Of a DNA stretch of 64,000 nucleotides, positions 24,861 through 37,581 are shown one piece after another. A program made the position numbers and the translations under genes. Position 1 is the first letter of the stretch, and each line of letters opens with the position of its first letter. Source of the stretch: Casuarius casuarius (taxonomy: Eukaryota; Chordata; Aves; Casuariiformes; Casuariidae); NCBI GenBank assembly GCA_003342895.1, contig PTFA01000005.1, positions 840,654 through 904,653 of the forward strand, read 5' to 3'. The notes beneath the pieces were generated by a model, which saw only the letters and a program-made list of their open reading frames with translations, was not told the origin of the DNA and ran no database searches.

Positions 24861-26449
24861 AAATCAATAGGACTGATATCTGTTTATGTCATGCCCGAAG
24901 CTCATTCTCTCTAAAAGAAATGTACCTCGGGTAAATCCAAGGTAAAAGAGGTACTAAGAAGCATACATCACAGAAAATGAAAGATAGACTCAGCTCTGAA
25001 CAGATCACATAGTGGAATGGGCATGTTCAGGTGTATTAATGCAATGCTACAATTGAAGTACAAACATTTTTGTATTAAAAGTAGTAACAGCACTTTCAAA
25101 TGAACAGGATCTTTAAAGCCTGAAGGGCCAAAAGTAAATGAATTGCACCTGTTGCACATGAAAAACCTTGGGTCCATAAAGCACATTCTCACTCATATAT
25201 TGAAAACTTTTGGGTGATTTTTATCACTGCTGGAGAATAGAGCAGATATTTTCTGCACATTACAGACTTAAATGAGGTCACTTCTGATTTACACAAAGGA
25301 AAACAGACACAGAGTAGGTAAAAGCACTTCCCAAATCCTACTTTCATGTTGTTTTTACCATGTTTTTACCAACTTTTTTTACCATGTTTGCATGTGCAGC
25401 TGGATGTCAAACATGTCCCATTCTGCTAAAGGTTCTCTGCCAGTGGCAGCAATGGCTGTGGATAATCCAAGCAGCTAGACTTGGGAATCTTCTTTAAAAG
25501 CCTAATGATTAATCAAGTCTGGTTTTAAAGTATTAGTAATGTCAGGGGTCATAGACAGGCTGATGAGAAGAGCCCAATCCCTCAGGAATTAATTCAAGTC
25601 CTTCAAAAGGGATGAAGCAATTGCGTCACCAATGGAAACAGAGCATCAGTTGGATATACCATGCAGTCACTGCTCACTGATGGAAATGAAGTGCAGCAGC
25701 TGCATCCCACTGCATTGCTTTGTAGTTCCTGCAGCACTGATGCAGCGTTCAAGTCTCCAGCAGAAACATGATGCTGTGCAAATACCACTGCTGGAAACTA
25801 TTGAAACTATGGGAGCTTAAGGCAGCAGAAAATTAATCTGGGATCCTAAGAAAGGGAGGCTACGGTATCTTGCTCAGAAACTGGATGCAATTGTAATCTC
25901 ACTTAGGAAATGAAACATAGTGGTTGCCTGAGCAAAGAAAAAGTGGTGCTGTGCTTGTACTGCTGGTGGATACCTGGCACAGTGACCATTTGACTGCTGG
26001 ATCACAGTGTGGCATATGAATTTGCATGAGATGCAGCTTCCTGTGATGGCTTCTCAAGTCAAAACATCAGTGCGGGAACACTGTGTTTTCACACCTTGGC
26101 TTGGTGAACGCACTTCCATATCATGGGCAGACATGGCTCCCCAGCCCTCCTGCCCAGGCACCAGGCTAAGATCATGGGGAAAAGTGTGTTTGCACTGGCT
26201 GTTGGCTGAATAGTGCTCTACTTTCCCCATCGCCCAACCCCATCATGCTCTCTCTGCTCTGAGAAACGCGGTCTCCCCAAGAAAGCAATTCTGGCCTTGA
26301 ACTTGAATGTTTTCTCTTTACTGCAAAACCTGCTTTTTCCTTTAATTTAGCACATTTAAAGGGCAGCTGAAAGGATTGGGGGCTTGAGGGGGCAGCATTA
26401 TTTATATCTAAAACATAAAAAACCACAACCAAACAAAAAAAGAGTTCAT
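24861..26449. other. Mostly unannotated sequence
   Basis: Contains one short MIR-like piece (about 25270-25330) and a local threefold repetition of a TTTTTACCA-type motif at 25350-25390. No gene was recognised. Confidence 0.45.
25270..25330 (-). repeat. Short MIR-like fragment, antisense
   Basis: The run 'tgatttacacaaaggaaaacagacacagagtaggtaaaagcacttccca' resembles the antisense MIR core 'ttttacagatgaggaaactgaggcacagagaggttaagtaacttgccca'. It is about 50 bases long with many substitutions. Confidence 0.45.
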
Positions 26450-27125
26450 CTGAGCTGTTGAAGTCAGTAGACACCAGAGCCCAGGGCTGGCAATGGGTTT
26501 GCCCCACAGCACGGGGCTCCTTTTTGCTTCACACTTACCCTGGGCTCCCCCCCACTTTCCCCTTCCCACTACTTGCATTCCTATGCCCTTTACTGCACCA
26601 TGGGCTTGGGCTACATCACCAAACTACATCACCACTTTTATTACACATGGCTACTCCAAGGGGAACAGACTGAGAAGGCATATCCAGAAGAACAGGCTGG
26701 AAATGCGTGGCTACTGGGACCTCCCTTGAGTGCCAACCCATGTGGGAAAGCTGAACACCAGCTCAGCATGTGGCACCTATCAGGATGCGCTGGGCAGACA
26801 GAAAGGAGGGCGAGCAGGGTCATGGAGGAGACAGCTAAGGCTGGCTGTCGCTCTGAGACAAGCCTGCATGGGGAGCACGGCTGCTCTCCCTGGGAGTGCT
26901 GTGGTGAAATCAAACAGGAGGCTGGGGACTCCCCAAGGCAGGCCAGGAAGACGGACACTGCCTTCTCCATCATTCTGGGGAAGGATCTGGGAAATGACCG
27001 AGCAGGTCTTTGGCCTACAGTCCTAACTGCACTCCCCAGCCACCCCCACGCCTGCGCTCGCTTTTCCTTCTCTCCTTTCCCATCAGGTCAACGTGCACCA
27101 CGGCATGGGTCAAAGCAGGCATAAG
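26450..27125. other. GC-rich block without recognised gene
   Basis: GC content is clearly higher than in the flanks, with scattered CpGs (about 14 by eye) that do not form a dense island. It holds the longest open frame of the window, 183 codons at 26573-27124 on the plus strand, overlapped by frames of 98 and 110 codons in other phases. None has a recognisable domain. Overlapping ORFs in several phases point to GC-driven lack of stop codons, not to coding. A lineage-specific exon cannot be excluded. Confidence 0.45.
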
Positions 27126-27261
27126 GGGAAAAATCCAAAGTATCACTTTGCAGTAGCTAATCGTAGTAACTAAATGCAACAGTCTTTTTAATGAAAAAGC
27201 TGAAAAAGGCTTATGGCCAAGCCTTGGCCAAAACGTGAATCACCATAAAACTGCACTTGCA

Positions 27262-27286
27262 AAGATCCCCATATAAGGAAATCTAA
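27262..27286. promoter_or_regulatory. CArG box (SRF-type site) 1
   Basis: CCATATAAGG at 27269-27278 fits the SRF consensus CC(A/T)6GG exactly. It sits in a 25-base context that recurs 496 bases downstream with two differences. Binding is inferred from the motif only. Confidence 0.4.
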
Positions 27287-27757
27287 ATAATCATCTCAAA
27301 CCCTCTGCACATTCAGATACCCTTGAGCTAATGCGCTGGACAGCTTTACTGATCTGAGTGTATGTGTGGGTGTGCATATGTACACGTGTGCCCATTCCTT
27401 CAAAGTAATAAAAGAAAAAATTCATGGATGAACACAAGAAGAATTCTGGGCAGCACTGCTGGGGCAACGAATCTGCAATACGAATCTGTAATACCACTCT
27501 ATTCAAACAGGGAAGTCATCTACTGCTCTTGGAAAAATCTGCAAAAAAGACGACCATACCAACCAGGTTTCTTTGTAACTCACTTTTACTACTAAGAACA
27601 GCAGTATATGAGTTGCCTTCCCCCCTTACTCCCCCTTGCTTTGGAGAAAGTCTGCATTGAGCTCTGCAGAGCCATAATGCAGTAGGTGACAGCGCTGTGC
27701 ATACACAGAGACTGAACACAGACACCATTCAATTTCTGACCACTTTCTTCTGAAAAG

Positions 27758-27782
27758 AAGATCCCCATATAAGGAGATCCAA
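27758..27782. promoter_or_regulatory. CArG box (SRF-type site) 2
   Basis: CCATATAAGG at 27765-27774, preceded by AAGATCC and followed by AGATCCAA. It is the near-identical twin of the site at 27262-27286. No similarity extends beyond these 25 bases on either side. Confidence 0.4.
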
Positions 27783-28539
27783 GACTTTCCCTTTGGGGCT
27801 CAGGCAGCGGGTGGCTGTGGAGGGATTACACATACACTCACCCTCTCAGTGCAACTACATTTTAACTCGTTCCCTGGTGATGTGAATTTGAAACCGCTTC
27901 TCTGTTGTAGTTTTAGCCTGCAAAGAGTTTCCCAGGAGCTGGGAGGCTGGGGAGGGAAGTGAGCGAGGCAAGAGCAGCTGCTGGGGATCCCTCAGGGCAA
28001 GTGCCAGGACACTGCCTGCTTGAGGACCTGATCTAGCTTGTGTTGGGGCTGAACAGACGGCACATTTGACCCAGCCACCTCACACATGCTCCACTGCATA
28101 ACGCAGTCTCTATACTTGTCTAGGTAGCCAGAAGAGCCCCATCACTGCTGCGCTTCAGTCATACTCTAAACGAAAGGCAGATGGAAGGAAGAGGTACAAA
28201 GATGCAGTTGATTCAATACAAACAGCTGTTATTGGAAAATGATTTCATTAACAAATTATCCCAATAGCAAGTTTAGCTGGCAGGCACGTGAAAAGCCCAA
28301 AGTCATCAGTTTAAGCTGAAGGGATTTTATTTTGTTCTGTAATTCAGTTCCTCCGGAGCTGTCAGTCTCCCAACAATTTCTAGTCACACACATGCATATA
28401 TAGCTCACTATACATTTTACTTGCTAATTTCATCATGCAAACTGCAGGTACCTCCCATACTCTGAATGCATTTCCCATTGAAAGATAACAGCAGGGATGG
28501 ACGAAGGAGGACAACTAGATGTTAACCATGTAGCAAAGT

Positions 28540-28755
28540 TGGGGAAGGGGGAGAACATGAAGAGAAGGTGAATAAGAAAATGAGAGACTGATTGCTAGGG
28601 AGTGAAAAGGAGAGACATTCAGGAAAATAAAAAAGAGGAGAACAAATGAGAAATTAGTAAGGGAGAGCAAACAATGGAGAAAAAGTAATAAAAGGGAGAA
28701 GTATGACGAATAAAAGAAAGGGAGAGAGAAAGATTTAGAAGGAAGGAAATACAGA
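28540..28755. repeat. Polypurine tract
   Basis: About 215 bases with very few pyrimidines on the plus strand, built of irregular GGGAGA, GAAAAA and AGAGAG elements. Such tracts can form triplex (H-DNA) structures in vitro. There is no unit periodicity, so it is low-complexity sequence, not a tandem repeat. Confidence 0.8.
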
Positions 28756-29383
28756 ATTCAAAGCATATAGGTAATGCAGATGAACTAAAAACTGCTTACG
28801 AAAAACATACACTCTAAGGGATTCAGTTGTGTGAACAGTGACATTTTGAACAACTTAAATTATTTGAAGCACCTATATTCAGCCAGCAGATATGACATAG
28901 GACCTATGGGAGAGGCAATCTCTTCTGGAGGCCAGGCAGGATATCCGAAGTACCTAAAACAGCACCACATTCCCAAGCTTAGGCAGCTGAATTGTACCCT
29001 AGCTGCAGAAGATGAAGAAGCAGAGCCAGATGCACAATGAGAATACAAGAGAAATACTTCAGGACCACAGACAACAGGGTCCAACAATCCTGTGGGAAAA
29101 AAATAAAGCCTGAACTGTGTGGAAATGAGTAGCCACTACTGTAGAAAGGTGGGCAGCCCATCAAAGGGTGGTCAGAAAGATCAGAGTCACTGAAAACAAT
29201 AGAAGAGACATACTTAGATCAATTAGCTGCCACATAAGATTGAGTGTATTACAAAAATGCCAGCCTGAATAATGAGTAGCCATCACATTTTAAAAATAGG
29301 TTCATGTTGTTTACAGTAGGAGTAATACTTGAGAGCATTAAGAGGAACTTAGGAAAGAAAATACACAATGCAAAAGTATAGCA
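28756..29383. other. Unannotated sequence
   Basis: No gene or transposon was recognised. A 69-codon plus-strand frame at 28831-29040 has no known domain. Confidence 0.45.
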
Positions 29384-29640
29384 ACGATGGCAGGTCAGAC
29401 CAAAGATCTGTCTTGCTCCATATCCTGGCTCTCGTGGTGATCAACAGCAGTTGCTCAGGCAAGAGTACCGATGAGGGCAAGCCTTCAATGATACTTCTGA
29501 AGAGCACTTCTCCTAGCACTACAGCCTGTACTTTAGGGAATTCCTAAGCCACAAGTAGTATCTTTGCATCTAGTACCCTTTGGTGGCTTTTTTTTCTGTA
29601 AACATGCCTGGTCTCTTCAATATCCACAACAAAATGCACC
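29384..29640 (-). mobile_element. Sauropsid interspersed repeat, probably antisense CR1-group LINE
   Basis: The segment opens with 'ggcaggtcagaccaaagatctgtcttgctccatatcctggctct'. It continues with 'gagggcaagccttcaatgatacttctg', 'gggaattcctaagccacaagtagtatctttgca' and a pyrimidine-rich end. This order matches a repeat I know from bird, turtle and crocodilian sequences, which begins 'ggtcagaccaaaggtccatctagcccagtatcctgtct'. I believe it is the 3' end of a CR1-group LINE read in antisense, but the family name should be checked. It is strongly diverged and non-coding. Confidence 0.65.
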
Positions 29641-30319
29641 AAGCAGTTTCACAGATGAATCCCATGGCACTTACAAAGCCAAGTGCTGCTGACTGCTTTG
29701 AACCTCCCTTATCACTTGCTAGTTTCATATAATCCTTCTCCTTCCATGATTCGTGCATGGGAAGAGATAGTGAACAATTACTCTCTGTCTCCGCTTTTTG
29801 GTGTCACTCATGATTTTAAAGTCAAAGCAGAATGATTACATGGAGAAGCTCTGGTGTTTATCATACTTCATGCATGCCTAAGTGAGTAAGCCAGTTTATC
29901 TTTTTCTTCTTTACAGTTGCTATTGTACATTGTTAACAAGTCATGAAAAGTAGTCAGAGAAGGACTCTCCAAGCAAAGGAGATCTTTCTTAGTGCCAGCC
30001 TTGGAACCTGGCTGTTTCCTGCTGTGGGAGAAAGCTTCTTTTCCTATGTCTTGGATGGGAAGGGAGAAGTATGACTGATCATTAACTGAGCCTGCTCTCT
30101 GCACTGGTTCACTTGCTCTCTGTACATTCCCGGAGGAAACATGAAGAGCAACCTTCATTCCTGTCATCACATTAATGTACCCACATTCCCAGCTCCATAC
30201 AGCAGCAGTGCTTCCTTAGTCCTCATGGATTACACTGTGGGATCAGTCATGCTAGGGATTTGTCTTTTTGGCACGTCCCTTCTTGGAGAAGCGCAAAGAA
30301 TGAATATAGTACTTCGCAC

Positions 30320-30450
30320 AGAAACAGGAAAGTAGAGGCTAAGATGGGGCATAGAAACATTGATAGGGAAGGAACAGATAGGAAAAGGGGGAGAAAGAAT
30401 GGAAGTGGAAGGAGACTGAGGAAAAAATCAAGTGCAGAGGATGGGCAGGA
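30320..30450. repeat. Purine-rich low-complexity tract
   Basis: An A/G-dominated stretch on the plus strand with irregular GGAAAGG and GAAAG elements, interrupted by scattered pyrimidines. Less pure than the tract at 28540. Confidence 0.6.
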
Positions 30451-33400
30451 TGGCTGCTAATGTGATACAGTAGAGCTAGCATGTTTTTAATTGGGTCAGC
30501 TTTATGAGAAGGCAAATAATAGTTTGTTTTTACTGTGTATTTATGAACTTATGTAACCTTAGCACACTCCATTATTACAATACATTTCATTGCTAATCAT
30601 TTCCATCTGCAAAACAATCTCTTACTGAAACAAACTGTATGCAGCATCTCGGAGCTGAAGTTGCAGCTGCTGATTTGGTAACTGAATCTGGATTTTGTTG
30701 GGATTAGATTGCCTGATATTTTCTTTACTACTGAGAAGAGAAATTCACAATTTTTAAATCACTTCTTTAAAAATAGATCCATCAGGAGTACTGTTTAAAG
30801 CCTACATTCAAAGTTGGAGGAATTATAGTAGGAGTTAATTTTTAATGCTTTCAGATGAAGGCAGGGTGTGAACATACAGCTATGTAAACAGCCTAAGAGA
30901 CATAAAATAAGACAAAAGTATATTGTTGTGCATGCACAAATACATCTGTGTATAAAGGACAAGCTTCCCTAGAAGACATTGATGTATCTTTAGTCAGCTA
31001 CTGCTAGTAATCTAAACAAACAAACAAACATCAAACATGCTGTGGGAGGCCTTTTAAACCATTAATTACATATGCACGCAACAATTCAAAAACCTTTGCA
31101 AACCTAATGTTCAGATCAGAATCTGACTCCACAAAAGTCAAGAAACATGGTTGTGGAAAGTCAGATCTTACTGGCTTTCTGTAAAGCTACTGGTTTTGTA
31201 TACATTGATACGAAATACCCAACAACTTTGTTGAACAGTGAAGCTACTTGCCATTGAAACTGTTAACCTACAACAACTCACATTCAAACCTCTTTTGTCT
31301 GGTTTTGGGGGGCTAAAACAGCATGCTCAGTACCACAGGTGTTACTGTTAGAGACTTTTTTGTCCCCTCTGCACCTATGTCTGCTTGCTCAAAATATTCC
31401 TGATTTGAAATAGCTGGGACAACAGGAAAAAATGAACCTACAAGACATGACATGTGGCTATAGGTAGGTGTTTCACACCAGGAAGAGCAAGCATGAAAAA
31501 GAATCTCCCCATTCTAAGGCAGTCTTCCTACACAGCTCTCTTGGGCAATGTTTATTCCTATATATTGCACCAGCTCAACTTATGGCAGCTTCAAAAGTTA
31601 TTGTGGTAGTAAACCATGTCAGAGCTCTTCCTGGGTACTTGTATCAATGTAAATAGCACCTGCTCATTACCTGATGAGCCATAAGACTGCTATACACTGC
31701 GTTCAAGAGTGCCAACAAACAGAGCAAAACTTACCTAAGAGTATAAAAAAATTTTTTTTTTAAATCGCATTTTCACTCAGTTGCCTGTGGAATATATGAA
31801 ATCTCACAACAGTTTACACAGCATAACCCTCAGAAGCACTGTTCAACTGTGGCTGAATGCAGCTGTCTACCCAAATCACTTACAACCTCTTTTTGCACCA
31901 ATATAAAAAGGTGGGTGGCTGCTGTAGCCATGAGCAGCCCAACAACTGAAAAAAGCATTTGCTCGTGTGGCAATAAGTTGCTGGTGTGAGAGAAAAAAGT
32001 AAATAGCTCCTTCTATAGGGAAAGAGGCTGCAACCAGCAGCAAGGTCTGAAAACCGAGCCCCAGGTCCTGTGGCTTTGGTGGTTAGACTGCGTCTAGCCA
32101 CAGCAGGGAATCTGTCTAATTAAGGTCCACAATGGAGAGAGCTTGTTCAGGTCTACCCACAACCTCAGGCAGAAAAAGGAAAGGGAAATATTCCTGACCT
32201 GATTACGAGGTCCCTAAGCACTTACAAATCTCATTTGATGTTATGCAGAGAGACTCATTCCATACCTGAAACTACCTGGACCAGCAAAGTACCTTGACAA
32301 ACTGTTGCCTGAAAATGAAATGCAGTCAGGAAAACACATATATATCCTTGGATAAGTTTGAATGAAATATTTTTGTTGAAAAATATGAGGAGAAAATTTC
32401 TTTGCATCCTGAGAGCAAACTGCATTCCTTTGTAGCGTGAGCACTAGCAATAAAACTTAATCAAGGTCTAATTGTGTCTCAAAACAATGCATTCTACTTG
32501 AACCAGAAAGAACCCAGCTTGCCTCTCATATTACATTTGCAGAACTGGCAGTTATGTCAGAAACAAGCACACGCATTACTCCACTTATAAATCAGAAGAT
32601 CTGGATCTGGAGTAGGGGCAATACAGTACACACACAGTATACCTTTTAATCCTTTTTATTTTGTTGCAAATACTACCCAGAGCTGCTGTTCTTCAAAATA
32701 TAGTATAAGGCATCAGCAGAACAGTGACTGAATAGTAGTTATTGGAGCCAATAATTAATGTCTAACAACTTTGGTCAAATTACTGGGCATGTACTGGGAC
32801 CAAATCAGTGCTTGAATTTAAGAAACATGATGCATTACAAAAACTCCGTTAACATAACAGCAGTAAATTCACAATTTACCCCATTAGGATTTCAATGGCC
32901 ACCTACCCTAGGCGGCTTGCAGCAGAACTAGAGATAGAATCTGGCTCTCCGAGGTCCCGGGCTCTTTTCTTAAATAATGATGTATTTTAATCTGGTCAAT
33001 AATATGGAAAACAAAGTGCATAGGGTGATTAATTAGTGATAGAGGGGCTGAAATCAAGAGTAACAACTGATTTTTGGCTCTTGGATCAGCTCTCCCATCA
33101 AGCAGCCAAGGGGAATTTTGCCTCTGCTCTGTTCTGTTCTCTGCTGCACGTGCCTGCTCTGGGACTTGCTTCTCCTCAGGTAGCCGGGGGTTTTGGAGCC
33201 TTCTTGCTGGGGCTGCCACTGCAGAACTCAAGGATGCCCAACACAGAGGATATCAGAGAAAGATTTTTCCAATACAATCTCCTCAGCACAAACAAAAGGG
33301 TCATTTCAAGAAGTCTGGAGCAAGGCAAATCTTACTAAACGTTCATACAGACAGGGGAAGTTAAGCTCAACTTACAGATGACACTGTCTTAACGAGCTGA

Positions 33401-35437
33401 GATCACATTTCCTATTGGCCTCAAAAAAACCCCAATTTTCTTTCCAACATTTGTAAGTGCTTGCAATTCACCTGTTCAGAAACTGTCACTTTTTTACACC
33501 TATTTAATATCTAGAGAGACAGCTACAGTCTTCTCTTGTGCAAACTTAAATGCATCCATATATTGCTCTACAAGTGTGCTCATCCACTGACATTCTGCAG
33601 TTTTGGCAATTATGTGTAAATTTGGCTTTAAAAAGTCAGTCCCAAAAGCAAAAATGAACTTGAATTGAAAGGTTCAGATTTACATATGTCCTTATTTTAT
33701 GTCCTTGCTTGTCTAAATTTGCTTATATATTGAAGGGAAAAGAATATTAGTTCATACTGAAGAGAAAAGAATTAATTGCTAACTACGTATCCAGTATTCC
33801 CCAACTACAAAGGTTTCTAAAACTATAAATTTTACTGTCATTTCTGTCCACTAAAAAGTTAATGTTTATAACTGTAACTAATTCCTCTCTTCACAAAGGG
33901 AAAAGGAATATCAGAAAAAGAAATACAAAAATACTTAAAAAAAAATCCTTTTGCTTACTTTGAAAGTAGCAGATGCTGCTGGAAAGCACACCCATTTCAA
34001 CTTATTTGCTCTCACGCGGCAATTTTGTTTTAATTCTAGCCTCTTGGGATTCAGAATATACAGTACCTCTTAGTACTTCTGTCAATACACCCACACGCTC
34101 CTTTCAAGCATGGATGTCCCAGTGTCTGAGTGCCTCTAACCAACACATACAGAAACAGTAAGAGAATATTAGCAAAAAGCTTAACATAGGCAGACTGAAT
34201 CCAGAACTGAAATGCATCCTTCAACTCACAGCTGTATGAGAATTTGTATAAACATATCCTTAACATAGAGGGGTTACCACATCCAAACAAGAGGGCTGTG
34301 CCAGCCCTTTCAAGGGCTGCAGCCCACCAGGAGCATGCAGAGGGCTCATCTGGCTTCTGGCTGTCATAGCTAACCTGAGGATCAGTGGATCAAGTCCACA
34401 AAGTGTCTTAGGACACACAAAGTCGTTCAGTAAGTGTGTGTTGGAGAAAAAAGCATTCCTGGAGATATGCAGAATACCAACAGCTTTGGTGAGATGTCTG
34501 AGCCTAGGTACAGCTCCATAGCAGCAAGGCAGCAGGATCATCTCACTGAGCTGCTCAGTCAGAAGTTGTCAGAAAGCTGCAGGAATCACTGGCTCCCGGC
34601 AGTGGGTGGCCTTGTCCATGCCCTATGTACCATAGGGAGGCCTCTACACAGATGTTCCCTAGAAGTCACCAAGCCTGGTAGGGAGCTTTGGGCATAAATT
34701 TATGTTTTATGATTAAAAGGCTTGTATACAAAAAAATCAAGTCAGGAAAAAGAGGCAGGTTTCAACATCATCCCTTGCATTTGGACTCTGGGAAAGCCAG
34801 CTTCTCACATTCATGGTATTTCATCTGTAGTAGCATTACTGAGCCTTGACATGTGTGGTTTGGGCTATTTATCCATCATCCCTACCTCTTTTTTAATAGG
34901 GAGCTTTTTAAGTTGACAAAGTTATGTTTCTCCCTTCAACTGCAACGAACCTCAGTTAAATCACATCGTGAACTATAGTCTTGCATGTCATGACTTCCCA
35001 CCTCAATATGTAGAAAGTCCTTCTGTGATATTTCAATGTTCTGTTATAATTTTTTTTTAAAATACTTCACTTTTTTGGTTGTGGCTATAAGCAGTTGTAG
35101 CCTTGCATTAATCTTTTATTCTGCCAAAGCCCCTACTCAAATTCACACCTTTTGAACAAATTAAATAAGGAAACCAGCCTGTATGAAATATTTATCTTGG
35201 ACTTAAAGCCCTGAGATAAACAAACCACTAGAAGACTAATGACTAGACAGCCTTTTTCAAAATGACGACAATTAGTATGACATACGTAAAACAAAAAGGG
35301 GAACGGAAATGAACTCCTCCATGAGTCTCTCATGAGGCATGAGAAGACACAGGCTTTGTTCTTTCAACCAGCTCCCAAAGGAGACCTACATGCTGCTGTC
35401 ACGTGCACCTCTGGAACAGCACAATGAGCGTTAGAGT

Positions 35438-35454
35438 AAAAAAAAAAAAAAAAA
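35438..35454. repeat. Poly-A run
   Basis: Seventeen A followed by GAGACA. No associated retroposon body was recognised. Confidence 0.9.
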
Positions 35455-36939
35455 GAGACACATTTGAAGGAGCTGCTTCCATAAGGACAGGAACAGGATC
35501 TGGTCAGAATATTACCAAAGAAAGTAGTAAGTTATGCAAGCATATTTTGGCTTCAGTCCTGAGTACATCATGAATTTCTAAACCTCTACATCTGTCCTCG
35601 GCTAGGAGTTTGTGAGCTGGAGTGGCAGCTGGTTGAGAGCATGAAGAGCTGGCACCTAGTCTATCATCAGGCCCCAGTACCTGACAATGCACTTACCATG
35701 CTCTATGTTACGTGTACGTACAACATCTACAACTAGAGTGACTTCCTTTGCCCTGCCTTCCCCTCAGTATTTGGTTTAAAATATACCTACCAAAATGTAC
35801 CAGTTTGGGACCTGTGTCTTTCACATTACTGCTTCTCAAGAGCAGGTATCACATCCAAATACGGTTTTGTAAGTGACCGTAACATCTCATAACCCCAGGA
35901 ACTTCCTTGCTCATCTTCTGGGGACTCTACACTACTACATGGCAGCTAGCGCAGGTGCTACCAGCAGCTATGGAAGATATCCCATTCCATAAGATTTAAC
36001 CACATCCTCAACAGCAGCAAGGAAACCCAAAACTTTTGAATTTCCCTGCATGACAAGACTGAAACAAATCATTTTCTTTTCAGCACAATTAAAACCTTTC
36101 ATTACAATTTTGCCTTTTTCTTTTCTATTGTATAATATCAATATAATTCTTCATAACATAATAAACATTTCAGAATGAAAAATCAAAACATTCCATTCCA
36201 AAAATCTCAAAATATTATGTTAGAGTGTTCTCGCCCTGTTCGTTTTGTGTTTTATTTGTTTTATTTTGTTTAAATTGATGCATATCTTTGAAGCATTTCA
36301 ATTTTGATGAAATTACATTTTTGGAAGTGAAGCTACTTTCAGAAAGAGTCCAACCAACTCTAGCAGCTGTGGCAACTCACTAGTACTTGTTTGTCTCCTG
36401 CATAGTTGGGTTAAAACAGATGGTGAGAGGTTGTAAGCCATGAACTTGAGACACTGGTAGCTGGAGATCAACCAGAGCTTGAGATTTAATTATCAGCAGT
36501 TAATCATCAGCTGACTAGGTGCAAGGAGGAAGCACCAGAAGAGCTGTTTGAACTCTTCTGCTCCTTTAATTCTTACCTCGTAGCTCAGATGTTGCAGAAA
36601 TGTAGAACAAATTTCACAATGATATTTAATATCTTGTCTTTTGCGTTCATCTTTGCATGACAGCAGTTTTCCTTGAATGGTACACTGAATTTTAGATTGC
36701 TCAGCAATGAAATTAAAATATATTTCTGTAAATGAAAAACAGCAATAACATTGAATTTTGGAGGAAGCTCTGTTGAAATTTCAAAATAATCCACTCTCAT
36801 TTGTTATTTACTGTGCTTGGCCTCATCATATATTGCCGATGCATCTATAAATTATCTTGTCAGAGAGCAACTGCTGAAAGTGATGAAAGCTGTCACTTAA
36901 TCCGAAAGCCTAAACCAGTCAAAAGGAAAGGAAAGCAGA

Positions 36940-37180
36940 CCCAGCACTGCCGTTAATGCTTTTTCCTGCTCCAGCGGCAATGACAGACACGACTGCGGCT
37001 TCTGCAAACCAAACAGTGACAACAGCAACAACATGCTGAGGAAATCGCGCCGGCACTGAGGCGCAAGCAGGTACACCAGCTGCTCCAGAAGCTTCTCCAA
37101 AGCACCCAAGTCTGCCCTGCAGTTTCAAGTAAATTTGATCTCCTCCTCATTTAGTCTCGCGGCAGTAAGAAAATGGCCTG
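36940..37180. promoter_or_regulatory. Small CpG cluster
   Basis: About eleven CpGs lie within 220 bases, including the dense stretch ATCGCGCCGGCACTGAGGCG (37042-37061), inside otherwise CpG-poor AT-rich DNA. Overlapping minus-strand frames of 65-70 codons pass through it, an effect of the local GC content. It could be an unmethylated regulatory element or a tiny promoter, or just a chance island. Confidence 0.35.
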
Positions 37181-37560
37181 TTAAGAAACTGCTGCATTCC
37201 TCCACAGAGACAGAGCTTCACTTCAGGAGTGGACAAATAATCTTTATATCTAGTATAAACACCATTTTGCAAACTGCTTCAGGATTCTCCAAGATGAATG
37301 GCGCTACGGAAGCCACAGTATTTCTTCAGGAATTATTCTCTGCTAGGAGCTGCTGACAGGCCACAGGACAGGGCTTGCATAAAAGCGTGACTCATCGCTT
37401 CTGATGAGAGGAATGAAATAAACACAGTTTTTATCAACATTGAAAGTTTTACCGCTTCAAATTCTTTAACGCGCAGTTCGAAATTACAGGGCTACATTAG
37501 CTTCTCTTGTAAGAGAATATGTCCCCACCAATGCTGCAGTTAGTTTGGTAGGTGATCTCT

Positions 37561-37581
37561 TCACCGGAGGCTATCCGGTGA
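37561..37581. repeat. Perfect 8-bp hairpin
   Basis: TCACCGGA (37561-37568) and TCCGGTGA (37574-37581) are exact reverse complements around a five-base loop GGCTA. The stem is too short for a microRNA precursor. It could be a dimeric protein-binding site. Confidence 0.6.

Larger units (their letters stand above)
27126..28535. other. Gene-free sequence around the CArG pair
   Basis: Apart from the two CArG sites, a short alternating TGTG run lies near 27358-27390. The stretch at 28230-28500 is irregular AT-rich sequence that might be conserved non-coding DNA; I cannot confirm that. No gene was recognised. Confidence 0.45.
29641..36935. other. Gene-free AT-rich sequence
   Basis: No exon or transposon was recognised. 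Low-complexity parts are a purine-rich stretch at 30320-30450, a CAAA tetramer run at 31013-31030, an A/T switch (A6-T10) at 31745-31761 and a poly-A of 17 at 35438-35454. There is also a T-rich GTTTT/ATTTT stretch at 36240-36271. The part at 30540-30720 is irregular and contains GGATTA motifs, as in some conserved elements, but nothing decisive. Confidence 0.45.

Noticed and set aside
27939..27958. G-rich run GGGAGGCTGGGGAGGG
   Set aside because: Three G-runs only; a fourth is missing.
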